Part shown: positions 22,571 to 35,718 of the stretch, in pieces
How the letters are laid out: each line of letters starts with the position of its first letter
Position numbering within the stretch: the first letter of the stretch is position 1
From: Hirudo medicinalis
Lineage: Eukaryota; Annelida; Clitellata; Hirudinida; Hirudinidae
Assembly (NCBI GenBank): GCA_011800805.1
Contig: MPNW01000259.1
Span: 144,839-185,661 of the forward strand
Direction of reading: 5' to 3'
DNA: 40,823 nucleotides
Translations under genes and position numbers: made by a program
Notes under the pieces: model-generated
What the model saw: only the letters and a program-made list of their open reading frames with translations
What the model was told of the DNA's origin: nothing
The model's database searches: none

Positions 22571-24189
22571 TCAACTCGATTCGAAATCCTTCTGCCATTT
22601 TAAATATTTATTTTCCAGAGTCCTAGCTGAAGGTTTGATCTTAGATATGGCCCACTTCACGTCGGTTGTCTTGATAATGTCCAGTTTAATGCTGATATCA
22701 TCGCTTTCGGCGTGTCCTTCAAGCACTGAAAAGACCTTCCTGAGAGCCTCATGGCGGCTTCCTTGCAGACAAGATATATATCCGAACCAGAATATCCTTC
22801 GGTCGAAGAAGCCAACTCCTCGGCGTCGATTTCGGCGAGAAGCTCCACAGTGCCGGAAGATCCAGTGGAGCAGACGATAGGTGGAAGGTGGTGTTCGAAC
22901 ATAGCCTTGCGAGCTTCTTTAGTCGGCAGTCCCACCAGAATCCTCTTCTCAAGTCTCCTCAGAAGAGCATGGTCCAACTCCCAGGGGAGATTCGAAGCAG
23001 CCAGTAGAAAAACAAGATCATTGGATTTGGCCAATCCGTCCATCTGGACCAAGAGCTCAGTCTTCATCCTTCGACTACCTTCGTGTTCATTGTTTGGCCC
23101 TCCTCTTTGTCCCATGAGGGAGTCAATCTCATCAAGGAATATCGTCGAAGGAGCATGGAACCTCGCCAACTCGAACAAAACACGAACCAATTTCTCAGAA
23201 TCGCCTCTCCACTTGCTCACAATCGTGGAAGCAGAAATGTTGAAGAATGTCGTCTGGCATTCCGTTGCTACGGCTTTGGCAAGGAGGGTCTTTCCAGTAC
23301 CTGGAGGTCCGTAGAGGAGCAGTCCTTTCCATGGAGAAAGTATGCCCGTGAAGAGTTGAGGGAACTTTATCGGATATACGACCGACTCTTTGACGATGGC
23401 TTTGGCATTTTCGAGACCAATTATGTCAGACCATTTGACGTTTGGATTTTGAGAATAGATGTCTTTTGAGATGACTTGTGCCAGTTCCTTCCACTCCATG
23501 CTGTAGCCCATGAATCCACCGAGGGGCTTCAGGAGACGATCTTCTGCATTTTCAGGTTCCAGGTTCATCCTGGTAGCGTCCCTGATCATCTGCTTGTAGT
23601 CCACCACGCAAGGGGGAGTCCCAGTTGTGCTTGTGGGCGTTTTGTTTAAGGAGTTAACCACTGCCAGACCTTCCAAGCTGTCTTTGGCAGATTGAATATT
23701 GGATTCGGTGTCTTTGTTTTTTGCGGATTTGTGTTTTCCGTCGTCTGATCTCAGATAGTTGATGCTGTTTTCGGAGTTTGTCGTCTGAGGTTTGCTGTTG
23801 TTCGTCGAGTTCAGTCTAGGCAAAGAGACGTTGGCGCTTTTCCGCTTCGCACTGGCAGATAGTTTTCCGTACTGTTTTATGGACGTCTCCGACGATTCGA
23901 CCTTTTTAATGAGCTTCGGGTAGCGGTTGAATTTGATGTGATAGTAGGCCTCGAAATCGAGAATGATAGTTTCAAGATTGACGTTATCGCAGACGTGGTA
24001 CTTGCTCAAGTTCAAGTTGGTCTCTTGTTCTAGCATTTTGGCGGTCTCAAAATACCCCTCATCGTAGAGATACTGAAGGACGATGAAAAACATGCCCTTC
24101 TTTCTTTGGTCGGACTTCTGCTCATCGCACTCTTTCATTAGCGAAGCCGCCTTGATAGTCTTGTAGCTCAGAGTTTCTGTCCCCATCAA
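22571..24189 (-). CDS. KATNAL2: katanin p60 ATPase-containing subunit A-like 2, intronless
   Basis: AAA ATPase of the microtubule-severing katanin family, linked to cilia and sperm tails. One continuous exon. An N-terminal LisH region (about 29-60) precedes a low-complexity linker. The AAA domain has PWKGLLLYGPPGTGKT (Walker A, 294-301), STIFLDEIDSL (Walker B, about 350-354), LAASNLPWELD and the arginine-finger RRLEKR (411-416). The main frame continues normally to YSGSDIYLVCKEAAMR (481), then reads into an unrelated 29-residue end stopping at 22657. Moving by one base restores a typical KATNAL2 end (RKVFSVLEGHAESDD..., KIKPSAR, KDFESS) with a stop at 22571-22573. So one nucleotide appears lost near 22745. 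Repaired length would be about 539 aa (human 538). Neighbouring genes have 3-20 exons, so the lack of introns is unusual. An RFX X-box lies upstream. Confidence 0.9.
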
Positions 24190-25006
24190 TAATAACGATT
24201 TTAAATGAAACTTTAAAAGAAGTCGTTCGCACGTATTTATTTAAACATCAAGTTCAAATTGAGAACTGCGCGGACATTTCGAAGCTTGTTTATTAATGCC
24301 GGTGAGTTGCGGTTGCTAGGCAACCTCGAAAGATGAACTGAAATTTATGGCCACAATTTTTACGTTTCTTTTTCATTTTGTGAATTTTACAATGTTCTCA
24401 ATATTTTAAACAATGAATTCATAAGTAAATAAATCACTTAAAGTAAATGTAAGCCTTCCTTGAGAAACTCGTAAGTTCAAACTTAAACTTATGTTTTATA
24501 TAAAAAAAAAAATTTCTAATTAATGTTAAAACTTTCAAAATATTTCGAAATTGAAAAAAAATCCTTAATCCTTAAAGATATGTTCTACTTCTAAAGTTTT
24601 TTAACAGCAGAAGACAAATAAAAAAAATGTGTTTCGAGCTTTAAGTCGGGCTTAGCCTGATTAACATAACGCAAAATATACTTTTTTTTCAAGATTATTT
24701 CAAAAAATTCAAGAAAAATTGTTGGCTTTTCTATTTGAATCAATAACAGAACTTCTTAGAGCTCGACTTAATTTAATGAGAATTACAGAAAAACATTCCA
24801 TGGAATTTTTAAAATATTCAGACGATTCCAGATTCAGAACCGAAGCAGACGCCAATTAAATTTTTCATTCTCCGTGAAATGAGCCAGATCAGATTTTCCA
24901 GCGACGCGACATATTTTCAAATAACAACTACTTAAAAAATAAACATTATTTTGGACCCTTCCTTTGATAACGGTATATCAGTTCAGCATGGATCCCGTCA
25001 TTGTAC

Positions 25007-25043
<37 letters not shown>

Positions 25044-25120
25044 GACTGACAGGTTGACTATTAAAATCGACTGATTCTTTACTGCCGAGCGACAAATTTA
25101 TTTCTCAGCAGACGGTTGAA
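24190..25120. other. intergenic between KATNAL2 and HS3ST
   Basis: Holds the KATNAL2 promoter (X-box at 24312) and the HS3ST 3' UTR. A (GATT)n run lies at 25010-25042. Nothing else recognised. Confidence 0.5.
24312..24324. promoter_or_regulatory. RFX X-box, KATNAL2 promoter
   Basis: GTTGCTAGGCAAC, within the 15-base inverted repeat GGTTGCTAGGCAACC at 24311-24325, matches the RFX consensus with a 1-base spacer. It lies 123 bp upstream of the KATNAL2 ATG, a distance typical of ciliary gene promoters. Confidence 0.78.
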
Positions 25121-26695
<1,575 letters not shown>

Positions 26696-28600
26696 CAGAA
26701 CGACTGTGAAGGCTGACCCTGTGCACCTAGGGGGTTACTTGGTTTATTGGTTTTTGCATTTTTAAGTTTTTGCTCGCTTGCGGTACTAAAATCATTTTAT
26801 AAATTTTGATTTGAAATATCGTAAAGTTTGACTGTAAATGTTTTTAATCCTTAAAAGTGGGATTGTAGTTTCATGTATTTATTGCTTAAATTGTTAGGTC
26901 CGAGCCTAGTCTGAGCTTCAGTTGTTATAAATCCAAATTCTTATCGCCTGCCTGAGATTTGCGTAGGAAGTACATGTATTATAATAAATCCGAAATCTTT
27001 GACTTATAAATAAATAAGCCGTCATGTTTTTCTTCTCATCTAATTCGTGCAATCCTTTCAGAAACTTCAAACATTGTCGGTCTCAGAGTAGATTTAGCAA
27101 ATAGGTTTTGAAAGATAAAACCAATTTTAAACAATTTAAACAATTAAATAAAACTCGACAGAAAATAATCGAAAAAAGAGGTTTGTTTTATCGTAAATTG
27201 ATGGAAAATCTCTTTCGAATGATACAAACTTTTCAGTAATTAACGACATATATATCAACTTAAAATGTTTATTTTAATAAATAATAATTAATAAAAACTC
27301 GATATAAATTGACGAATTAATGATTTAAATAGCATTAAAAAAACTCCAAAATTTGATACTTTTTCAGAAAAGAAGGCACTAAATCCTAACTGTAAGGTTT
27401 CCCAGCCCTAAATGGTCCACTAGCCACTGGTCTTGCCCCGCAAAAGCCAGACAAATCTCCGGTCGATCCATCCCACCGTCCTGTCCGTGTTTACGGTACG
27501 GACGATAGCGGGGTACCTTGAAAACTAATCAGAGACGCTTAAGCCGGGATGTTTTGATGAGACCGGTGGCGTATTTAAGAGGGGTCGGATAAAAAAACTG
27601 CACCATTTTATGGTCATGGTTAAGAAGGGCGATATCAGAGGATAGGTGGATCCCCAGGTTGTGCTGATGTCGACTGTGACAATGGAGATGACGATGATTG
27701 GAAGTGGGTTTTTTTTTGAACAATTGAAATATTAACTATTATTATTGTTGTTATTATTATTATTATTATTATTATTACACAATATTAATGCTGCAATAAT
27801 GTAAACTACGTCCAAAGACATTAGCAATAGCCCCTCATCGCACCCAGCCAACCGACTGATAGATTGATTGCACGGTTGGTTGGTTGAGTGATTGATAGGT
27901 CTGCTGATTGATGCCCAACTAGACCACAATCCACCAACCTCTGTTGATTGCGATGCGTCAATCATCCGAGACAAGTTCTGATTGGAAATCAATCAGAAAT
28001 CTTTCCATCGACAGCGGGACTATCAATTCGTCGGCACCAGTTTCTAGGGAGAGATATTCCAGTTTTTTCTCGCCTTTTTTTTATATTCCGCATTCACTTT
28101 TAATCAATGTTTATTTATTTTTTATTTCGCTTTTACATCTCCAGGATTCCGATAGGAGTTGTGTTTACAAAATCTCCAAAGAAATTGAAGACTTATTCGT
28201 CGTCGAACGACAGATTATTCTGAGTGAGGAAGAAGGAAACATTTGTTTACCTTTAAGTTGTTGGAGACGCGCTTGTATGGTTTCAATTGTTTGTTTGGGT
28301 GTATTTGTATACAAATGAAGGTCTTCATTTGTGTATTTGTTTTTTTTTTAATTTAAATTTGTTTTAAAATTGAAAACAATTACAAAAAAAGAACCTAAAA
28401 TGTCTGCATCAGTGAAATTTCTCCTTTTGATTGATGATTTACGAGAAGCATCGTTCGTTAGTGTTTGCAAACGCCAAGCAGAAATACAGACGAACAGGCG
28501 CATTACAATTCTGAGTGCATTATTATGCATAATAAATAACTTGGTTTGTGAATAAATTATTAATTTAAATAAAAACAGAAAACATTTCATTAACAATTTC
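26696..28600. other. gene-poor DNA upstream of HS3ST
   Basis: Contains the HS3ST promoter region. A (ATT)n run lies at about 27737-27778. A GC-richer patch at 27400-27720 and an ORF at 27944-28318 show no recognisable domains. Confidence 0.4.
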
Positions 28601-28662
28601 GAAATATCGATGTTTTCGATTTTCGATTCGTATCAGCACATCCCTGATTTCTCATAACATTG

Positions 28663-29140
28663 TGACGTCATATAGACGAGACGAGCGCCGAAGCCAATGG
28701 ATAACAAGGGACGGGTCATTTCATGAGTTATTTCAGGACATTTCGATAAAAAGATGGAAATTCCCTGGGAAATTCGAAAGCTCTAAACCTCCGCTCGTGC
28801 ATCAGCTGATCATGAAGGCTGATTCCGTGATTTAATTTCGGAAATAAATTGCAAATAACTTTTTGTAATCTTACAAAAGCTAATTACGTAATCATCGTGC
28901 TAATCAGCCATCGGCCAATCACTTGGCTGTCCAATTTCATAAGGCATCGATCTCTGTGGGGATAAAAATCTCCCAGCCAATTAATTTCATCCTAGCCCTT
29001 TAACCCCTCCGCCTTGTAATCCTCCTAATTCATCCATTGGTTGCCGATGTATCCCTCTTCGGCGATTGGCCAATGTAAACAAGCGCTATCGGTGTAAATT
29101 GCTGGCACGCTATCAGTGGTGGCCGGATTGGCCCATGTAA
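28663..29140. promoter_or_regulatory. CCAAT-box cluster with a CRE, candidate regulatory element
   Basis: Unlike its surroundings this block is non-repetitive. It holds a full CRE TGACGTCA (28663-28670) and about eight CCAAT/ATTGG motifs (near 28695, 28913, 28930, 28977, 29036, 29067, 29071, 29129). It also holds a 15-mer, GATTGGCCAATGTAA, present at 29064 and with one mismatch at 29126. I infer an enhancer or promoter, possibly for an unmodelled transcript; no gene start is visible nearby. Confidence 0.35.
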
Positions 29141-29220
29141 GCCCCCGAAAACGATGGAACGGTTTGGAGATTTGATAGCAGAGTCATCAATCGGGGTATT
29201 CGTTTCTCCGCTGATGCTGC

Positions 29221-29286
29221 CATGGTTATCGGGGAATGACATTGGCAATGTTATGATAAGACTGCTAAATTATTAACATTTTGTTA

Positions 29287-29318
<32 letters not shown>

Positions 29319-29416
29319 GTTGTTGTTGTTATTATTGTTGTTGTCATGGTTATCGGCAAGTGACGTTGACAATGTTATGATAAGACTGGTAAATTATTAA
29401 CATTTTGTTATTGTTA
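29221..29416. repeat. imperfect tandem duplication, period about 124 bp
   Basis: The segment catggttatcgg through aacattttgttattgtta occurs at 29221-29297 and at 29345-29416 with a few mismatches, each followed by (ATT)n/(GTT)n. Confidence 0.75.
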
Positions 29417-29579
29417 ATATTATTGTTGTTGTTGTTGTTTATCTAACGGAAAAAATATAGTGTAATTGACAATGTGATGCTTGAGCTCAAAGGGACATGT
29501 TCTCATCACAGATTTGCCTTTATGACCACATGAATTTGAAATTCATGACAGACAGTAATAGTAGCAATAAAGGCTAAGC

Positions 29580-29745
29580 CATAAACAACAACAACAACAA
29601 CAACAAAGACAAACACAACAACAGCAGCAGCAACAATGACAATTTAAAAATTATTATTTTTTGTTTATTTTATTAAATATTTACACGACATCCTTTAATT
29701 TAATGAATGAATGAATGAATGAATGAATGGATGAATGAAATATAA
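29580..29745. repeat. (CAA)n and (TGAA)n simple repeats
   Basis: CAA-type triplets at 29585-29640 and a TGAA tetranucleotide run at about 29701-29740. Confidence 0.8.
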
Positions 29746-29910
29746 TTGTTAGAAACACCTTTAACGTTGTATAAATACATTATATTATAATTATAAATAT
29801 ATTAATTAATATTACTTATATAATAATAATAATAATGATGATAATAATAACATTAGCAATAATAATAATGATAATAATAATAATAATAATAACAATAATA
29901 ATAATATTAA

Positions 29911-30473
29911 TAATAACCTGGACGACTTGAATGAGCTCTCGCTGGGTGGAGTTCCACTGATCTTTCATTCAGTTGAACATCTTAAGGGCATTCTGCTTTT
30001 TTTGTGATTATCTTAAATATTAAAAAGTAAGATATCAATAAATCGAATTTTAAAAAAATAAGAAATGACTTTAAAAATAAATAAATAAATAAATAAATAT
30101 AGTCAAATAATGCAAAATAAATGTTCAATTATTCACAAGAATAGATGTGCAGGTCGGCCGAATGGGTTGCGTTCCCGCATGCGGCGGTAATGGCAACAGT
30201 CGTAATGTGTCGTGTTCGAAACCCAGCCTGCACAGCCGCAAGCGCCCTTGGAAAGGAGCGCTATATAAATGGTTAACAAGAAGCGCCTCTGACGCTATGC
30301 TCATGGCGCTATATAAATGAAGTACATTTGCATTTACATGTTCGTCAGTGTATTGAGACACAAAGAATGTCATTTTTTACTTCGATGTGAAAACTCAGAG
30401 TTCCCGTGCCTGCCCAATGACTCCCAGTTAAGCACGATCAGTTTATAGACATTAATTAAATGATTATTACTAT
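29911..30473. repeat. left copy of a ~550-bp duplicated block next to the 300-N gap
   Basis: From ataacctggacgacttgaatg onward, this block matches 30783-31338 on the other side of the gap with a few percent mismatches and small indels. It includes the SINE. Uncollapsed alleles or a local tandem duplication are both possible. Confidence 0.85.
30147..30340 (+). mobile_element. tRNA-Ser-like SINE, left copy
   Basis: The head 30147-30233 (87 nt) folds an acceptor stem GTGCAGG/CCTGCAC and has an A-box-like GGCCGAATGGG and the B box GTGTTCGAAACCC. The A box and long variable region resemble tRNA-Ser. The body then contains GCGCTATATAAATG twice, an ending seen in SINEs that borrow the tail of L2/CR1-type LINEs. 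The LINE link is from memory of such tails, not from a search. Confidence 0.7.
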
Positions 30474-30773
30474 NNNNNNNNNNNNNNNNNNNNNNNNNNN
30501 NNNNNNNNNNNNNNNNNNNNNNNNNNNNNNNNNNNNNNNNNNNNNNNNNNNNNNNNNNNNNNNNNNNNNNNNNNNNNNNNNNNNNNNNNNNNNNNNNNNN
30601 NNNNNNNNNNNNNNNNNNNNNNNNNNNNNNNNNNNNNNNNNNNNNNNNNNNNNNNNNNNNNNNNNNNNNNNNNNNNNNNNNNNNNNNNNNNNNNNNNNNN
30701 NNNNNNNNNNNNNNNNNNNNNNNNNNNNNNNNNNNNNNNNNNNNNNNNNNNNNNNNNNNNNNNNNNNNNNNNN
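30474..30773. other. assembly gap (300 Ns)
   Basis: Exactly 300 Ns, likely a size estimate. Both flanks carry the same duplicated block and AAT repeats, which explains why the assembly broke here. Confidence 0.98.
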
Positions 30774-30782
30774 AATAATAAT

Positions 30783-31338
30783 AACAATAACCTGGACGAC
30801 TTGATTGAGCTCTCGCTGGGTGGAGTTCCACTGATCTTTCATTCAGTTGAACATCTTAAGGGCATTCTGTTTTTTTTTGTGATTATCTTAAATATTAAAA
30901 AGTAATACATCAATAAATCGAATACAAAAATAAGAAATGACTTTAAAAATAAATAAATAAATATAGTCAAATAATACAAAATAAATGTTCAATTATTCAC
31001 AGCAATAGATGTGCAGGTTGGCCGAATGGGTTGCGTTCCTGCATGCGGCGGTAATGGCAACAGTCGTGATGTGCCGTGTTCGAAACCCAGCCTGCACTGC
31101 CGCAAGCGCCCTTGGAAAGAGCGCTATATAAATGGTTAACAAGAAGCGCCTCTGACGCTATGCTCATGGCGCTATATAAATGAAGTACATTTGCATTTAC
31201 ATGTTCGTCAGTGTATTGAGACACAAAGAATGTTCATTTTTTTACTTCGATGTGAAAACTCAGAGTTCCCGTGCCTGCCCAATGACTCCCAGTTAAGCAC
31301 GATCAGTTTATAGACATTAATTAAATGATTATTACTAT
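30783..31338. repeat. right copy of the ~550-bp duplicated block
   Basis: Matches 29911-30473. After the shared part this copy continues into (ATT)n at 31338-31400, where the left copy meets the gap. Confidence 0.85.
31011..31205 (+). mobile_element. tRNA-Ser-like SINE, right copy
   Basis: Same element as the left copy. The head 31011-31097 keeps the 7-bp acceptor stem, a better A box (TTGGCCGAATGGG) and the B box GTGTTCGAAACCC. Its differences from the left copy are few and scattered, so it was copied with the whole block rather than inserted separately. Confidence 0.7.
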
Positions 31339-31362
31339 TATCATTGTTATTATTATTATTCA

Positions 31363-31399
<37 letters not shown>

Positions 31400-31937
31400 T
31401 GAATAAATAAATAACTTGTTCTTGTTTTCTTCAACAAAATCAGACAAGCACCGCCGGAATAAGTGGCCGTTTGATAATCTGGACCTTATATAGCAATCTG
31501 GCAACAGAGCGTGCATCTCGATGACGTCGGCGACGATGACGACGACGACGATGACTACGACGATGATGACATCGGTGATGGCGATGATGGCGAAGAGGAT
31601 GAGTCGACATGGCCCACGGCTACGCTCTTCAAATCCCACCTAAGGATGGGCTTTTACAGGGAGAAGCAATTTTGAAAATTTCTTCAAATCTCTTCTTGGA
31701 ATAATTTTTTTTTTCCGTGGTATTTTTAAATCCTTAGTTAATATTAATACAAAGCAGCTCCACTCTTCATCTCATTAATATTCAAGACCTAATGAATAAT
31801 TAGTGGATAATTACGTTATTATATATTCATGCATCGCCGGTGCATTTGTGCACCTGTGGGAGCTTGTAACTTCGTCAATGATTCACACTTAGAAGATTGT
31901 CCATGCATTGTTGATGATGCTCTAATGAATTATGCAT

Positions 31938-32247
<310 letters not shown>

Positions 32248-32344
32248 TGGCCGAATGTTTTTTAACCAAACGACTAAATGCTTTATTAAAATTAAATATT
32301 TTACTAACCAATTAATTTAATAGTTTAGTTTTTTATGCGCCTCA

Positions 32345-32388
32345 GTGATGATGATGATGATGATGTTGATGATGGTGATGGTGACGAT

Positions 32389-32420
<32 letters not shown>

Positions 32421-32443
32421 TGACGATGATGATGATGATGATA
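32345..32443. repeat. (GAT)n/(GAC)n microsatellite
   Basis: GATGAT, GACGAC and GACGAT triplets in gene-poor DNA. Confidence 0.85.
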
Positions 32444-33302
32444 TCTCAAGTTGTAAATTTAAACCTTTGATCAATATTTAATGACTCTGTTTTCCTTATT
32501 AAAAATTCGAAAGTCCACAGGCAAAATGTCTCTACGATCACAACAATTTTCAAACATCTTCATATGCGTTTAAAACTATAAAACGAAAACAGATGAATTA
32601 AGGAGAAGTTTCCCTCAAATTGGCTTTCACTCTGAACAAAAACAACAACAACAACAACAAACAATCTTGTAATCATTTTTCCGAGATTTATTGAAACTTC
32701 TCGATCCTAATCGAGTAATTTACAAATTGCATGTCAAGAAATTCCTCTGCAAACACGAGATAAAAACATTTATATGACGAAAACGTTCCAAATTTTAGTA
32801 TTTTACCTGGACAAATCGAATTTATTAAGAAGTCAACCTTGTTTATTGTCAGTCAATTATAGTCCAAAGCGTGTAAAGTCTAACCTTTAAAAAGTTGAAA
32901 AGCAAAATTAAAAGTCGACAATCGCAATCGTGTGAAAATTTCAGTATCCTTTATGCAAAAAAAGTTTTGGAACAAATTCCTTGATCGATGAATGCTAACG
33001 AGACTAGAATAATATTAGGAATATTAAATTAATATTAAACTTCTCGATGACAATATATTTTATCAACTTTATCTTTTGAGTCATTGTCACAATCGAGACT
33101 TAAACGATGATTTAAAAAAAAAAACATTTTTCAATTAAAAATTAATAATATTCATTAAAATTCAAGTAAGCAAAATACAGATGTAATTTTGTGAAATTTT
33201 ATGTTAAAAAAACAACGCGAACTTCGTAAACATCAATTAATATGTCCTCTTGTTCGGTTTTATTCATGTCTTTCGGCATTTCATCTTAGACTCCATTTGA
33301 CT

Positions 33303-33648
33303 TGCATTTAGAATTATAAGCAAGTTTGTTCCGACATTAATTCACCGCTCCAATAATGGAATTCGGTGCCAGCTTGGTTCTGCAGACATGAGGTCGGCCT
33401 CATACTGTAGTGGAGTAAAACAATAACATTTTAGGTTCAATCTATATTGGTGTCATTCTTTTGTGAATCTAACTGCTATGTAATTGTTCGCGGTCAGCAT
33501 TGCATTCTGTGCGGCTTCGGAATTTTGTTATTCAAAATCTTTCTGCACTCAATCTAATTTCTGAACAAATTTCATGCTAAATTCTATTTGATAAGCATGC
33601 AAAATTATAAGCAAGTTTGTTCCGTCAATAATTCGCGGCTCCAGTAAT
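33303..33648. repeat. pair of ~50-bp dispersed repeats 291 bp apart
   Basis: The stretch aattataagcaagtttgtt followed by a similar taattc-gctcca segment occurs at about 33312-33355 and 33603-33646 with mismatches. This may be a local duplication or the ends of an old element. It lies just upstream of the GMC gene. Confidence 0.55.
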
Positions 33649-33744
33649 TGATTACTTACATTTTTGTTAGGGAATTCAAGTTAAAAATTTATGTATTTGT
33701 TTACAAACAGGTTCTAGAAAGTGCCGATTTAAAAGTCAGGGAGA

Positions 33745-35685
33745 ATGTTCGCTCACGTCCTACTCTTCATAACAATCATCTTTGCTTTTGGTTCGGTCGT
33801 CTGGCAGAATCTTCCTTACCATTCTCTTGTTAAAGATGACATCCTCTACTCTTATGATTACATCATAGGTTTGTTGTTTCAAACTAAAGAGAGCATTTGA
33901 ATATTTTGTAAGATGCCCAGTCATCTGACATTTAGCTGCAATATTACAATAGGTTGTATTTGTTGAGGTTTTCAATTTCATCAACTGATAGCATCAGCAG
34001 GTCATTTTCACATTTAGCCTCGATTCTTGAAGAACAGCAGTCAATCACATTCATTCATCCCGGCTCGAATAAAATGAATCTCAAAAATGAATCGAGTTTA
34101 TATCGTCAAATTACAAAACCCGAAATCGACAAAACAGTCGGAGGGGGGACTGCCGGCTCGGTGCTGGCGAGCCGCCTCTCGGAAGTCGAGGGCATCGCCG
34201 TGCTGCTGCTCGAGGCTGGAGAGGAGCCGAACTCGAAGAACGTCCTCGAAATTCCGGCCATGTCTTCCGAGCACCAGCGGACCTTCATGGACTGGTCGTA
34301 CAAGATCGAACCTCAGAGGCATGCCTGCCAGGCTTTCGACAACCAGGTGCTCCTCGAACTAACTGAGCTGGGTTTTCGTGAATGATTTGGAATGGCAGTT
34401 TCGAGATATTTTGCGGTGTTTTTTTTTAATGAGAATTTACCGAATATTGAGTAAATTCAACGTAATAATTGGTAATGCAAATTGATATTGATGTCATTGA
34501 TTGGTTGGCCAGCACTTAAAACAAGTGTTAATAGTGATAATTAATAAATTAATAATAATATTAATATAAATAATTAATATTAAATAATATAATATAAATA
34601 ATAATAATAATAATAATAATTAATTACTGATGATGCAACACCAATTGAATAACTGATAACAAATTCACTTTGCACTAGGCGACCACTTATCCATAAAATA
34701 CTTTTTTTTCCTAGCAAATCTACTGGCCTAGAGGGAAGATGCTGGGCGGGTCTGACAGTTTCGGGCACCTCGTGTACGTCAGGGGCAACCCGAGGGACTT
34801 CGACGAGTGGGCGGCCGACGGCTGCAGGGGGTGGAGCTACGAGGACGTCCTGCCATACTTCATCAAGTCCGAGAACAACAAAAATGCCTACTACAAGCAG
34901 TCGGGTTTGATTATTTGTCGTCTCGACGTTATCGACACGGCTCTAATGTCATCGACATGGCACGACTTATTGACGTGCATCTCTTCTTCGTCCACGGGTG
35001 GCGAACGTAGCCACTGGTAGCGTCGACGGCATCGTCGCCATTGCACGACTGCCGACGTAGAGATCTTGAATTGCAAAAAATTTAATATTCACCACATTTC
35101 CTTGCTTATAAGACTTTTTTTTTGAGCGGGAACTTAGCGTCTGACGTCTGGGTGCGTGTTGTACAGAGGTTGTAGATTCTTTTGATTCACGTGTCCACTT
35201 CTTGGCGTGTTTTGTTCTCATAATCGAGGTGCGTCTTATGGACGGGTGCGTGTTATACGTGGGGAAATGTGATAAATTGAAGAAAAAAAAAAAACAGAAG
35301 AAATAAATAACTTCACGAGAAAATCATTCCATTGGAACACTTAAACAATTTAATCCCTTTGTCTAAAATAAACGAATTATTTAAGAATCATTAATCGTCT
35401 AAATGTCTTTTTAACGACGAATTACGTATCGGTTACGTAACTTAGATTACCACGGAGATGCAGGACCTCTGCCGGTGTCGGACATGGTGGCGACCCAGAT
35501 AGCCGAGAAGTTCATAGGGGCGGCCAAGGAGTTGAACTTTGACAGACTGGATATCAATGGACCCAACCAACTAGGTCGACAGATTTAATGATTTTTGATG
35601 TTGATGATGGTGATGATGCTGATGATAAAATGAAAATATTTAAAATTTAATTAATATTGTAATATGATATGAAGTTTTATTTTGC

Positions 35686-35718
<33 letters not shown>

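Noticed and set aside
22751..23314. Plus-strand 187-residue open frame
   Set aside because: Antisense shadow of the conserved KATNAL2 AAA domain.
27944..28318. Plus-strand 124-residue open frame with a possible acceptor before GATTCCGATAGG
   Set aside because: No domain, no convincing donor for a preceding exon, and composition like intergenic DNA; left unannotated.
30147..30233. Possible functional tRNA-Ser gene
   Set aside because: No clean 5-bp anticodon stem with a 7-base loop, and it is followed by a SINE body; treated as a SINE head.
30370..30842. Open frames across the 300-N gap
   Set aside because: They exist only because Ns were translated as X.
31208..31639. Minus-strand 143-residue open frame with hydrophobic run and poly-Asn
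   Set aside because: The hydrophobic part comes from a GAC/GAT repeat read in reverse and the Asn run from (ATT)n; it continues into the duplicated SINE block.
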